Part shown: positions 11,001-18,373 of the stretch, piece by piece
Position numbering within the stretch: the first letter of the stretch is position 1
Layout: each line of letters opens with the position of its first letter
Assembly (NCBI RefSeq): GCF_900090145.1
Contig: NZ_FMHI01000006.1
Span: 248,001-312,000, forward strand
Length of the DNA: 64,000 nucleotides
Reading direction: 5' to 3'
Source: Streptomyces sp. WMMB 322
GTDB taxonomy: Bacteria; Actinomycetota; Actinomycetes; Streptomycetales; Streptomycetaceae
Made by a program: the position numbers and the translations under genes
The notes under the pieces: model-generated
What the model saw: the letters and a program-made list of their open reading frames with translations, nothing else
Told to the model about the DNA's origin: nothing
The model's database searches: none

Positions 11001-11199
11001 TGCGCTGGGGTCGGCAGCCCCGACGCCGGGCGGTCTCGGTGCCGTGGAGGCGGCGCTCATCGCCGGTCTGATCACCTTCGGCGTGCCGAAGGAGATCGCG
11101 ACCCCCGCGGTGCTGCTCTTCCGGCTGCTGACGCTGTGGCTGCCGGTGGGGCCGGGCTGGCTGTCGTTCTCCCACCTCACCCGGAAGGGTGCCATCTGA
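8080..11199 (+). CDS. Membrane protein: kinase-like domain plus lysylphosphatidylglycerol synthase-type (UPF0104) flippase domain
   Basis: About 1039 residues if the GTG at 8080 is used. The first 200 residues are Pro/Gly/Glu-rich and probably disordered, and the true start may lie further in. Then come four membrane helices (about 205-390) and a cytoplasmic domain (about 390-660) resembling an AarF/RIO kinase. Its catalytic loop reads HRRLVGDALLVD and its metal motif LTDIRSG, so HRD and DFG are degenerate. The last 300 residues are a polytopic YbhN/UPF0104 domain ending with the family motif TPGGLGAVEAALIAGL. UPF0104 domains act as lipid flippases, as in MprF. A role in lipid translocation steered by a pseudokinase is inference. 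It converges on moeZ across a strong hairpin. Confidence 0.8.
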   Translation: MIRDQDGAAAGQRQGERLAGGAGATSPRAAQGRADGISGRAGRHEPHGAVQWHRPDGAGADESPESPEESGTPGDSGTSEGSGTPGEPRQPEEPSHPGEPGRPAAGREPGGRAAADGRPGAEPDSGRPGRTPATTGAEDGAAGARAPRDRAADGARVEGDGAAGAGASRSDGSGTPERSDALDTDEPLLSARVHRPSDLLRLGLGLLGITVVLIIANFAHGTTAGLEQDIDKGTQQAPPLLISITGLASSIAILLVPVAFAIERLIKRDGLRIADGVLAAVLAHGASLAVDLWVAQAAPDSVRDALTKQITDTDLTTPVHSYLAPVIAYMTAVGMARRPRWRVLLWAVLLLNAFAILFPGYSTLFSILVTVLIGWTVAYGTLYAVGTPNVRPTGHTLLAGLRRVGFTPVSAKRVADREGLDGTEPGDHGRRYLVTLEDGPPIDVTVVDREQQAHGFFYRVWRRLTLRAMIHNRSLQSLRQALEQEALLAYAAIAAGANAPRLIATSELGPDAVMLVYEHVEARTLDSLQDEEITDDLMRAAWRQVEALQSRRISHRRLVGDALLVDSSGTVYLTDIRSGEIAAGDVVLRMDVAQLMTTFGLRAGAERAVAAAVDVLGPDAVADSLPMLQPIALSRRTRTTLRRLAKERAQRERDAVVNASRSGKEARDQAGESTWQAAAHKSDRKSLRAEKNAEKRAIDDALEEAREEDLLAQIRKQVLLIRPQAPIEPARLERVKPRTLVTFIAGALAAYFLLSQLTQVQFGEVVGEANWAWVGGAALFSACTYFAAAMALLGFVPEKVPFLRTVVAQVAGSFVKLVAPAAVGGVALNARFLQRAGVRPGHAVASVGASQLFGLGSHITLLLFFGYLTGTEHTPTLSPSRTVIAGLLAAAVLVLIVTAIPALRRFVSTRLRSLFAGVVPRMLDVVQRPRKLVTGIGGMLLMTLLFVMCLDACVRAFGYDASYASIAVVFLAGNALGSAAPTPGGLGAVEAALIAGLITFGVPKEIATPAVLLFRLLTLWLPVGPGWLSFSHLTRKGAI

Positions 11200-11239
11200 A
11201 GCACCGGCGCCCGCCCGTCCCGGGACGCGCGCACTGCCG

Positions 11240-11270
11240 GGGCCCGGACGCAGCGTGTGCGTCCGGGCCC
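11240..11270. terminator. Perfect 13-bp hairpin between convergent genes
   Basis: GGGCCCGGACGCA at 11240-11252 pairs with TGCGTCCGGGCCC at 11258-11270 across a 5-base loop. It lies 41 bp after the flippase-like gene and 75 bp after the moeZ stop on the other strand. It can serve both directions. There is no U tract, as is usual in Streptomyces. Confidence 0.75.
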
Positions 11271-11345
11271 TCAGCAGTGGTCCAGCCCTGAAGCAGTGGC
11301 GCATGCGGGCGCGGTCGGCGCCACGGGTGCGGCCGGTCGTCGGGC

Positions 11346-12524
11346 TCAGTACACCGGCTTGTCCGGCTCGATCTGGTTGACCCAGCCGATGACGCCGCCG
11401 CCGACGTGCACGGCGTCCGAGAAGCCGGCGTCCTTCAGCACGGCGAGGACTTCCGCGGACCGGACACCCGTCTTGCAGTGCAGGACGATCTTCTTGTCCT
11501 GCGGGAGGTCCTGCAGCGCGCTCCCCATCAGGAAGCCGTCCTTCGGGACGAGCCGCGCGCCGGGGATCGAGACGATCTCGTACTCGTTCGGCTCGCGCAC
11601 GTCGATGACCTCGATGGACTCGCCGTCGTCCATCCACTCCTTGAGCTGCTTGGGCGTGATCGTCGACCCGGCGGCGGCCTCCTGGGCCTCGTCGGAGACG
11701 ACGCCGCAGAAGGCCTCGTAGTCGATGAGTTCCGTGACGGTCGCGTTCTCACCGCACACGGCGCAGTCCGGGTCCTTGCGGACCTTCACCTGCCGGTAGC
11801 TCATCTCCAGGGCGTCGTAGATCATCAGGCGGCCGACCAGCGGCTCGCCGATGCCCGCGATCACCTTGATCGCCTCGTTCACCTGGATCGATCCGACCGA
11901 GGCGCACAGCACGCCCAGGACGCCGCCCTCGGCGCAGCTCGGCACCATGCCGGGCGGCGGGGGCTCCGGGTACAGGCAGCGGTAGCAGGGGCCGTGCTCG
12001 CTCCAGAAGACGGACGCCTGGCCGTCGAACCGGTAGATGGACCCCCACACGTACGGCTTGCCGAGCAGCACACAGGCGTCGTTGACCAGGTAGCGGGTGG
12101 CGAAGTTGTCCGTCCCGTCGATGATCAGGTCGTACGGGGCGAAGATGTCCATCACGTTCGAGGAGTCGAGACGCTCCTGGTGGATCTGGACAGTGGTGTG
12201 CGGGTTGATGCCCAGCACCGTGTCCTTGGCGGACTCGGCCTTGGAACGCCCGATGTCCGACTGGCTGTGGATGATCTGGCGCTGCAGGTTCGATTCGTCG
12301 ACCTCGTCGAACTCCACGATGCCCAGGGTGCCCACGCCCGCGGCGGCCAGGTACATCAGGGCGGGCGACCCGAGGCCGCCCGCACCGACGCAGAGCACCT
12401 TGGCGTTCTTCAGCCGCTTCTGCCCGTCCATCCCGACGTCGGGGATGATCAGGTGGCGCGAGTACCTGCGGACCTCGTCAACGGTGAGCTCGGCAGCCGG
12501 CTCGACCAGGGGTGGCAGCGACAC
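11346..12524 (-). CDS. moeZ: Adenylyltransferase/sulfurtransferase MoeZ
   Basis: A 392-residue fusion of a ThiF/MoeB-type E1-like domain and a C-terminal rhodanese domain. The ATP site is GAGGLGSPAL. Zinc-binding CxxC pairs are in CYRC and CAVC, and the rhodanese active loop is CKTGVR. MoeZ adenylates the C-terminal Gly-Gly of small sulfur carriers (MoaD, ThiS, CysO type) and transfers sulfur to them, serving molybdopterin, cysteine and thiamine-type pathways. The GTG at 12524 is preceded by GGAG with 5-base spacing and gives the family N-terminus SLPPLVEPAAELT, so the longer upstream frame is rejected. The RYSRHLIIPDVG block is highly conserved. Confidence 0.93.
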   Translation of the reverse strand: MSLPPLVEPAAELTVDEVRRYSRHLIIPDVGMDGQKRLKNAKVLCVGAGGLGSPALMYLAAAGVGTLGIVEFDEVDESNLQRQIIHSQSDIGRSKAESAKDTVLGINPHTTVQIHQERLDSSNVMDIFAPYDLIIDGTDNFATRYLVNDACVLLGKPYVWGSIYRFDGQASVFWSEHGPCYRCLYPEPPPPGMVPSCAEGGVLGVLCASVGSIQVNEAIKVIAGIGEPLVGRLMIYDALEMSYRQVKVRKDPDCAVCGENATVTELIDYEAFCGVVSDEAQEAAAGSTITPKQLKEWMDDGESIEVIDVREPNEYEIVSIPGARLVPKDGFLMGSALQDLPQDKKIVLHCKTGVRSAEVLAVLKDAGFSDAVHVGGGVIGWVNQIEPDKPVY

Positions 12525-12585
12525 GGGGACTCCGTTGGTCGGTGGAACGTACGGTTGTTCTCCCGTAACACTGCCACGCACGGTC

Positions 12586-13440
12586 TCATTCCGAGACACC
12601 CGGTCCGAGACGCGAGACGAGCTCGTCCCAGTAGCCGGGCAGGGCCTCCCAGGGGTTCTGCCCCTGCCTGTCCGTCCTGTCGGTGAACCAGACGGTGCCC
12701 GCGCCCTGCCAGCGCGCGATGCGCAGCGCCTCCTCGATGTGCAGCTGCGGGACGCCGTGCACGAGATGGCAGAAACGCTCCGGCGGATGGTGGGCCGTCC
12801 ACTCCGGGGCCTGCGACCACCGGTAGTCGGTCCAGCGGCCGGAGAAGGTCACCAACTGGTCGGCCATGTCCGCGTATCCCGGATGCGGATGGGTGCCGTG
12901 CCCGAGGACCAGGGCGGCGCCGGGCCGGGCTCCCGGCGCCCGCACACGTCCGGTCCCGGCCGCCCCCGCCGCGCGAGGGCCGGGGACCGGCGTGTGCCTG
13001 CCCTGGTAGCGGCGCTGCTGTGCGCACAGCGCCCGCAGCATCGTCACCGTCCGCGCCGTCTCCGCCAGTTGGGCCCGCTCGGCGGGAGCGTCCGCGAGGT
13101 AGAAGCCGTCCACCCGGTACCAGTCGAGGAAGCGGTGTGCGTCGGCGACGAGTTCACCGAACGACCGTGTCCCGTCCCGCATGGCGAGATGGCCGAGTAC
13201 GGTCACGCCGGACTCGCGCAGCCCGGCCGCCGCCGCCAGGCAGTACGGGTCGGGCCTCGCCCCGGGCCCGCCGGCCACGTCGAGGACCGCCCAGTGCAGC
13301 GGCAGCCCCGGCCGGGAGAGCGCCGCCCACTCGACGGGCGCAAGCATCGGGTGCGCCCAGCCCGGCACACCGAAGCCGGTGCGGCCGGTCGGCCCGGCCG
13401 GCGCGCGCACCGCATTGCCGGGAGTCATCAGATGCGGCAT
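12586..13440 (-). CDS. Spherulin-4 (GH135-like) protein
   Basis: A protein of about 284 residues with the spherulation-specific family 4 pattern: FGVPGWAHPML, HWAVLDVAGGPGARPDP, VLGHLAMRDG, FLDWYRVDGFYLADAPAE, then RWTDYRWSQAPEW and VPQLHIEEALRIARW. Fungal members (Sph3, GH135) cut alpha-1,4 GalNAc polymers during galactosaminogalactan synthesis. No signal peptide is visible, which is odd for a polysaccharide hydrolase. The acidic pair usually seen after DGIF is here FYLAD, so activity is uncertain. ATG 13440 has GGAGG 4 bases upstream and overlaps the epimerase end by 13 bp. A second ATG at 13428 overlaps the epimerase stop as TGATG. Last gene of the coupled operon. Confidence 0.7.
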   Translation of the reverse strand: MPHLMTPGNAVRAPAGPTGRTGFGVPGWAHPMLAPVEWAALSRPGLPLHWAVLDVAGGPGARPDPYCLAAAAGLRESGVTVLGHLAMRDGTRSFGELVADAHRFLDWYRVDGFYLADAPAERAQLAETARTVTMLRALCAQQRRYQGRHTPVPGPRAAGAAGTGRVRAPGARPGAALVLGHGTHPHPGYADMADQLVTFSGRWTDYRWSQAPEWTAHHPPERFCHLVHGVPQLHIEEALRIARWQGAGTVWFTDRTDRQGQNPWEALPGYWDELVSRLGPGVSE

Positions 13441-14354
13441 GCCGCCTCCATCCAGATGTCGGCCAGCGACTCCTCCAGTCCGATGCGCGGACGCCATCCG
13501 AGACGGTCCCGCGCTGTTCGCACATCCGCCTGCTGCCAGCTGCCGCAGCCGTCCGGATAGGGAGTGGCGGGAGCGGCGGACGGCTGTGCGCCCCCGACGG
13601 CGGGCTCCAGCTCGTGCAGCGAACCCCCGAAACCGGCCACCCGTGCGAGCACGCCCGCCGCCTCGCGCAGCCGCACCGCCCTGCCCGTACCGATGTTGAT
13701 GACGCCCTGCGCCGCCGAGAGCGAAGCGGCGTGCACCGCTCGCGCGACGTCACGCACGTCGACGAAGTCCCGCTGCACGCTCAGCCCTCCGAGCTTCAGC
13801 TCGCTGTCGCCCTGCTGCATCGCCCGCCGCATGCCTTCCGCCAGCCGGCCCAGCGGGGAACCGGCCGGAGTGCTGGGCCCCGCGGGCGAGAAGACCCGCA
13901 GCACCACGGCGTCCAGGCCGGAAGCGAGCACAAGCTCCGTGGCCGCCAGCTTGCTCACCCCGTACGGTCCGCCGGGCCGCGGCACGGCCGCCTCGCCGAT
14001 GGACGAACCCGAGGTGGACGGCCCGTACTCGGCGGCGCAGCCGATGTGCACCAGGCGCGCGCTGCAACTGCTGCGCCGCAGCGACTCGCAGACGGTGGCG
14101 GTGGAGACGGTGTTGTGCCGGGTCAGCTCCCGCGCACCGCCGCGGGTCGCCCCCGCGCAGTTGATGACGACGCCCGGGTGCACCGCGTCCAGGAAGCGGG
14201 TCAGCGCGCCGGGACTTCCCGTCGACAGGTCGAAGCGGACGTCCGCGTCGTCGTTGCGTCCGAGGGCCGTCAGCTGTACGGCGGGGTCCGCCAGCAGCCG
14301 GTCGGCGACGAAGCGGCCGAGGTAGCCGCCGGCGCCCAGCAGCAGCACTCTCAT
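13428..14354 (-). CDS. NAD-dependent epimerase/dehydratase (extended SDR)
   Basis: A 308-residue sugar-nucleotide epimerase of the extended short-chain dehydrogenase type. The dinucleotide motif GAGGYLG is at residues 7-13, followed by INCAGAT and the catalytic YGVSK. The position normally held by the catalytic Ser/Thr (four before the Tyr of the AEYG motif) is a cysteine, GCAAEYG. The C-terminal part QRDFVDVRDVARAVH and VINIGTG is standard for UDP-sugar epimerases. In its operon it could supply a C4-epimerised substrate such as UDP-GalNAc to the glycosyltransferase, as PelX does; this is inference. The start at 14354 gives the canonical MRVLLLGAGG; the upstream frame is a repeat-coded extension and was rejected. 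Confidence 0.8.
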   Translation of the reverse strand: MRVLLLGAGGYLGRFVADRLLADPAVQLTALGRNDDADVRFDLSTGSPGALTRFLDAVHPGVVINCAGATRGGARELTRHNTVSTATVCESLRRSSCSARLVHIGCAAEYGPSTSGSSIGEAAVPRPGGPYGVSKLAATELVLASGLDAVVLRVFSPAGPSTPAGSPLGRLAEGMRRAMQQGDSELKLGGLSVQRDFVDVRDVARAVHAASLSAAQGVINIGTGRAVRLREAAGVLARVAGFGGSLHELEPAVGGAQPSAAPATPYPDGCGSWQQADVRTARDRLGWRPRIGLEESLADIWMEAACRI

Positions 14355-14419
14355 CGCGTGTCCCCCTGTTCGGACTTGCGGTACGGCGGCCGTGCAGTGT
14401 TCATCCGGTGTTGCTCCTT

Positions 14420-14471
14420 GTCGTTCTCCGGGTCGTTCTCCGGGTCGTTCTCCGGGTCGTTCTCCGGGTCG
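14420..14471. repeat. 12-bp tandem repeat, four copies
   Basis: The unit GTCGTTCTCCGG is repeated exactly four times (14420-14467) and followed by a partial GTCG. It lies between the membrane-protein gene and the epimerase gene of the polysaccharide-type operon, upstream of the epimerase start at 14354. Confidence 0.9.
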
Positions 14472-14527
14472 CGTACGGAACCCTCGGCGGGCGTCGTACG
14501 CAGGGTGTGCGGGTACGGCGGCGGCGG

Positions 14528-15991
14528 TCAGATCTCCGTGCCGCCGGGGCTCCCGCAGTGGCCGCGTTCGCATTCGCAGCGCTCGCGGAGCCCTCGGGCT
14601 CCGGCCGCGCCGGGCGGCCCGGCCTTAGGGCCTGTCCGGCGGATCTTCGCGGGCTCGCGACTCCCGGCACCGCACCTTGCTGCGTTGTCGGAATCGCCCG
14701 AATACGCCCAGTATGAGGACGACCCTCCGCCTTGCGATGCACGGCGCCGGACGCCGCTCGCTGATCCACGATGACCCGCCGGACAACCCCTGGCGGGGAC
14801 GTCCTGCGGACGGTGCGCGGAGGCCCTGCCGAGCAGGCGGTACGTGCAGGCCAGCAGGAACAGCGCCGCGCATCCGCAGGCGACCGCGGCGGACGGACCG
14901 GTGCCGCCCGCCGACGGCGGTGCGGCTGCCGCCACGGAGGCGGCGGCCGCCTGAAGCGCGCAGGCGGCGACGAGCCCGGCGGCGGCGGTTCCACGGAATC
15001 CGTGCACCGCGAGCAGCAGTGCCGCGAAGAGCAGGACTCCGAGCGCGGAGACCGCCGCAACCAGCTCGGCGGGCGGCGGGACCGCGTTCCCGCCGGGGCC
15101 GAACCGTGCACCGGCGACCGCCACGATCTCGTGCGTGGCGAACTGCAGACCGGTCAGCGCGACTGCGAAGAGCGCCACGGCCGCGGTCAGCAGCGGCCGC
15201 ACTCCGGCCGCGAACTCCTCCAGGCTGCGGCTGCGTTCGAGTCCGCGCCGCGCCCGCACGGCGAACCAGCGGGCGCACCAGGCGGCGGGCCCCAGCGCGC
15301 ATGCGAGCCCGTGGGCGGCCACGAGACCGGCGCGGGCCACGCCGGGCACCTCGCCCGTTCCCGTGCCGGCGATCGCCAAGACGGCGACGGCCGCGGCGGC
15401 GAGCACGCCCGGAAGGACCACCAGCAGCGGAACCAGCACGCGCGGCACTGCGTGCGCCGGCAAGGCAGGCACTGGCCTGCCGGCCCCGACCGCGGCCTCG
15501 GCAGCTGCTCCGGCATCGGCGGCCGCTCCGCCCGCGACGGCCGGGGCCGTGACCTCGCGGCGCCGGTCCTCGGCCCGTGGCACACGTGCGAACAGTTCCT
15601 CGGCGAGTGAGAAGACGTCCCGGTGCCGGAAGCGCGCGGCCACGCGGTCGGTGACGCCGTGCGCCTCCAGCGCGGCGGCGATCTCCAGCGGGTCCACGAC
15701 CTGTTCGCACAGTGCCCGGTGCCGGTGCATCAACTCCCGTACCGGGTCGGCGGGATGACCGATAGCCGCTACGCTCCGCTGCCCGGGGACCGCGGGGACG
15801 GGCCGCACCCCGGCGCCCCCCTTCGCCTTCTGTGCGCTCGCGTCGGCCAGGGCCGCCCTGGAGCGGGTGTCCCACGCGTCGGCGGCCTCCGGGGTGCGGG
15901 GCTCGTACGGGCGGGTGGCGGGGCCGGGAGGCGCAGCGGTGCCGGCCCCCGCGTCGGCCGCCGTGCCGGACGTGTGTCCGTGGACGCTCAT
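14528..15991 (-). CDS. Polytopic membrane protein of the polysaccharide-type operon, MITE-derived C-terminus
   Basis: A 487-residue protein. About 180 residues of soluble N-terminal region (with AALEAHGVTDRVAARFRHRD) are followed by about six membrane helices at 183-380. It starts at 15991 with an ATGA overlap on the upstream glycosyltransferase stop, so it is translationally coupled. I do not recognise a named family. By position it could be the membrane partner or exporter for the glycan made by this operon. Residues about 401-454 are encoded by a MITE-like element (14628-14790), and the last 30 or so by downstream sequence. The native C-terminus has therefore been replaced, just after the last helix. 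Confidence 0.7.
   Translation of the reverse strand: MSVHGHTSGTAADAGAGTAAPPGPATRPYEPRTPEAADAWDTRSRAALADASAQKAKGGAGVRPVPAVPGQRSVAAIGHPADPVRELMHRHRALCEQVVDPLEIAAALEAHGVTDRVAARFRHRDVFSLAEELFARVPRAEDRRREVTAPAVAGGAAADAGAAAEAAVGAGRPVPALPAHAVPRVLVPLLVVLPGVLAAAAVAVLAIAGTGTGEVPGVARAGLVAAHGLACALGPAAWCARWFAVRARRGLERSRSLEEFAAGVRPLLTAAVALFAVALTGLQFATHEIVAVAGARFGPGGNAVPPPAELVAAVSALGVLLFAALLLAVHGFRGTAAAGLVAACALQAAAASVAAAAPPSAGGTGPSAAVACGCAALFLLACTYRLLGRASAHRPQDVPARGCPAGHRGSASGVRRRASQGGGSSSYWAYSGDSDNAARCGAGSREPAKIRRTGPKAGPPGAAGARGLRERCECERGHCGSPGGTEI
14628..14790. mobile_element. MITE-like element, copy A (163 bp)
   Basis: This 163-bp stretch matches 47091-47253 in reverse orientation with about 5 mismatches. 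The ends are inverted repeats: GGGCCTGTCCGGCGGATC at the left, while the right end is a slightly decayed complement. A TA dinucleotide precedes the left end (14626-14627); the right flank reads TG. Size, inverted ends and lack of a coding gene fit a miniature inverted-repeat element mobilised by an IS5/IS427-type transposase; the family assignment is inference. It lies in the 3' end of the membrane-protein gene 14528-15991. Confidence 0.8.
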
Positions 15992-18000
15992 CTGCCCTCA
16001 CACTCCCGGCTGTCGGCTCCCGCATGTGCCGCGGTCAGAAGCGCCGGCCGGGCCGATGCCGCGGAGAGCGCGAGCGGTACGAAGGCTGCCCGCGCCCGCC
16101 CTCCCGGCAGCGCGTGTCCCGTACTCCTGCCGCCGGCTCCGGCCGTACCCGCGGCCCATCGGCCGGGCACGTGTGACTCGGGCGGCCGCGCGAAGGGCAG
16201 CGGCTCGCCGCCGTCGCCGCCGGCGGACACCCCCGCAGGACTCCCGCCGACGGGCCAACGGGACATCAGCTCCAGGTAGATGGCCCGGAACGCCGCGACG
16301 TTCTGCTCGACGGTGAAGAGTTCGAGCGCACGCGCACGCGCTGCGGCGCCCAGCCGCTCGCGGCGCTCCGGATCGCGCAGCAGCGCGACGCAACTGTCCG
16401 CCAGCGCACGCGGGTTGCGCGACGGTACGACGAGACCGGTGCCGCCGATCACCTCGCAGACCGCGCCCACGTCCGTCGAGACCGTCGCACGTCCGCTGAA
16501 CATGGCCTCGATCAGCGTGACGGGGAAGCCTTCGGCCGAGCTGGAGAGCACCACCACGCAGCCCGCGCCGTAGGCGTCGGCCGGGGCCGGCACAGCGGGA
16601 GTGCCCAACTCCTCGAAGGAGACGGGGTTTTCGCCGACGGCCACGGAGTCGGGTGCCTCGTCCGGGAAGAGCTGCGCGGCCAGTGTCCGGCACCTCGACT
16701 CGTACTCGCGCGCCTCGGAGCCGCGTGCCGGCGCGGTCGTGACGATGCGCAGCCGTGCTCCGGGGACGGCCCGCCGTACCTCGTCGAACGCGTGGAGCAG
16801 GCCGATCAGGTCCTTGGAGGGCTCGATGCGGCCGGCCCACACGAGCGTGGCGTCCTCCGCCGCACGCCCGGTGGCTGCGGACGGGACTGCGGACCCGGCT
16901 GCGGCTGCGTCTGCCGATGCGGCCCGTGCGACCAGGGCGTCCGCCCTCCGGGAGTGGACCGGCCCGGTGCGCGGTCTGCCCGCCTCCTCGCCCAGCTCGG
17001 CGAACGGCCCGGCATCCATGCCCGGGTAGACGGTACGCAGCTTCGCGCGCGGCGCGCCGCAGTGCTCCTGCCAGCGGCGCGCATGGGTGTTCCCCGGCGT
17101 GATCAGCTGGGCCTGCGTGTAGGCCTCGTGCGCCAACTGCCGCTGGAACGAGCCGAGAAGCGCCCGTACGGCTGCTCCGGCTGCGGCAGGGGAGACCGCA
17201 TCGGCGGCACTGGCGAGATAGTGCTCGCGAACCCGGACGCCGTACTCGGTGACCAGCAGGGGCGTCCCGAAGAATCGCTTCGCCACGAGGCCCGCGAGCG
17301 CCGCGGGACCGCCCCCGACCGCGTGGCAGACGTCGACACCCGCCAGGCCCTCGGCGTCTTCGTCCGCAGGCCCTCCCTCTCGGTCTCCGTACCAGTCGAG
17401 GGAGAGCGGACGCAGTGCGCGCTCCAGCCTCTCCGAGACCGCCAGCAGGTCACCGACCCGCGCCGACTGCACGGCACGGAGCGTTCCCGGTGCGCGGCAG
17501 GCGGACTGCAGGATGCGTACGGCCGGTTCGGAACGGAGCGCGGCGCGGAGGCCTCCGCCGCACTCGCGGGCCAACTCGGCGAGGCCGTAGAGGCCGGCGG
17601 CGAAACGGTCCGCCGGGAGCCCGTCCGCGAAGTCCTCGCCCGCGGGCACGTCGGCGCCCGCTCCCCCGCCCCGGCGTCCGGCACCGCACACGGCCGCGGC
17701 CAGGTCGCCGAAGCACTCCTCGAAACGCCGCCTCTCCCTCCGCCCGTACGAGCCGGACGAGCCCGCCCGCGCACCGGCTGACCCTCTGCCGCCTGCGGCC
17801 CCCCACAGCGCAGCGGTGTACAACCGGGTCACGTTGCCGGGCAGTTCACACCGGCGCCCGTTCTCCTGCCGGGCGCTGCGGCTGAGCGCGTACACCTCGA
17901 ACTCGTGCCCGCCGAGACCTCGCAGCAGCCGGTCGCACCAGACGACCGCCTCACCACGCGCGTAGGGATAGCCACCCTCCGTAAGCAATGCGATGCGCAT
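15988..18000 (-). CDS. PelF-like GT4 glycosyltransferase (DUF3492 N-terminal domain)
   Basis: A 670-residue cytoplasmic glycosyltransferase. It opens with MRIALLTEGGYPYARGEAVV, the hallmark of the DUF3492/PelF group. It continues to a GT-B C-terminal half with LVWAGRIEPSKDLIGLLHAF (sugar-nucleotide site R and K) and the EX7E element in EGFPVTLIEAM. PelF polymerises the Pel exopolysaccharide from UDP-GalNAc/GlcNAc. The start at 18000 gives the family N-terminus and follows a GGTGGTG element; upstream frame without homology is excluded. It is first of the coupled operon (glycosyltransferase, membrane protein, epimerase, spherulin-4). An Ala/Gly-rich insertion near residues 80-110 and another near 385-400 look disordered. 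Confidence 0.85.
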   Translation of the reverse strand: MRIALLTEGGYPYARGEAVVWCDRLLRGLGGHEFEVYALSRSARQENGRRCELPGNVTRLYTAALWGAAGGRGSAGARAGSSGSYGRRERRRFEECFGDLAAAVCGAGRRGGGAGADVPAGEDFADGLPADRFAAGLYGLAELARECGGGLRAALRSEPAVRILQSACRAPGTLRAVQSARVGDLLAVSERLERALRPLSLDWYGDREGGPADEDAEGLAGVDVCHAVGGGPAALAGLVAKRFFGTPLLVTEYGVRVREHYLASAADAVSPAAAGAAVRALLGSFQRQLAHEAYTQAQLITPGNTHARRWQEHCGAPRAKLRTVYPGMDAGPFAELGEEAGRPRTGPVHSRRADALVARAASADAAAAGSAVPSAATGRAAEDATLVWAGRIEPSKDLIGLLHAFDEVRRAVPGARLRIVTTAPARGSEAREYESRCRTLAAQLFPDEAPDSVAVGENPVSFEELGTPAVPAPADAYGAGCVVVLSSSAEGFPVTLIEAMFSGRATVSTDVGAVCEVIGGTGLVVPSRNPRALADSCVALLRDPERRERLGAAARARALELFTVEQNVAAFRAIYLELMSRWPVGGSPAGVSAGGDGGEPLPFARPPESHVPGRWAAGTAGAGGRSTGHALPGGRARAAFVPLALSAASARPALLTAAHAGADSRECEGR

Positions 18001-18373
18001 GGACGCACCACCCCCGACCGGTTCTCCGAGTGGGCCACCGCCCTCTGCGGGCCGATGGCGTGACGCGGATGACGCTATGCGCGGCTTTCTCACACGGTGG
18101 ACGGTTGTCCGTCGCGCCACCAAAAGGGGTGAATGACGGTGACTTACCGTCCAGTCGGACGTTCCGGTGCGCTACGTGTCCAATGCGGACTCATGGCACG
18201 GCACCCACTCACACGTCCCGTACCGCGCCCCGAACGCAGGCAGCAATCCCGAACGCAGGCAGGAATACGGCAGGACCCTGACGTGCGCGGCACAGCACCG
18301 GGCAGCACGGAGAACGCAGGAGAGCGCTGGTCGGCGTCGTTACAGGACGGGAAGGCGGAATGACGAGAGGGCG
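18001..18373. other. Intergenic region with a duplicated 13-mer
   Basis: This 373-bp gap lies upstream of the glycosyltransferase operon and downstream of the DUF3152 gene (both on minus), so it should hold the operon promoter and a terminator. I cannot fix either. The 13-mer CGAACGCAGGCAG occurs at 18231-18243 and again at 18250-18262. No protein-like frame is convincing. Confidence 0.6.

Noticed and set aside
12586..18000. Secondary-metabolite gene cluster
   Set aside because: No synthase, tailoring or resistance gene; content fits polysaccharide synthesis.
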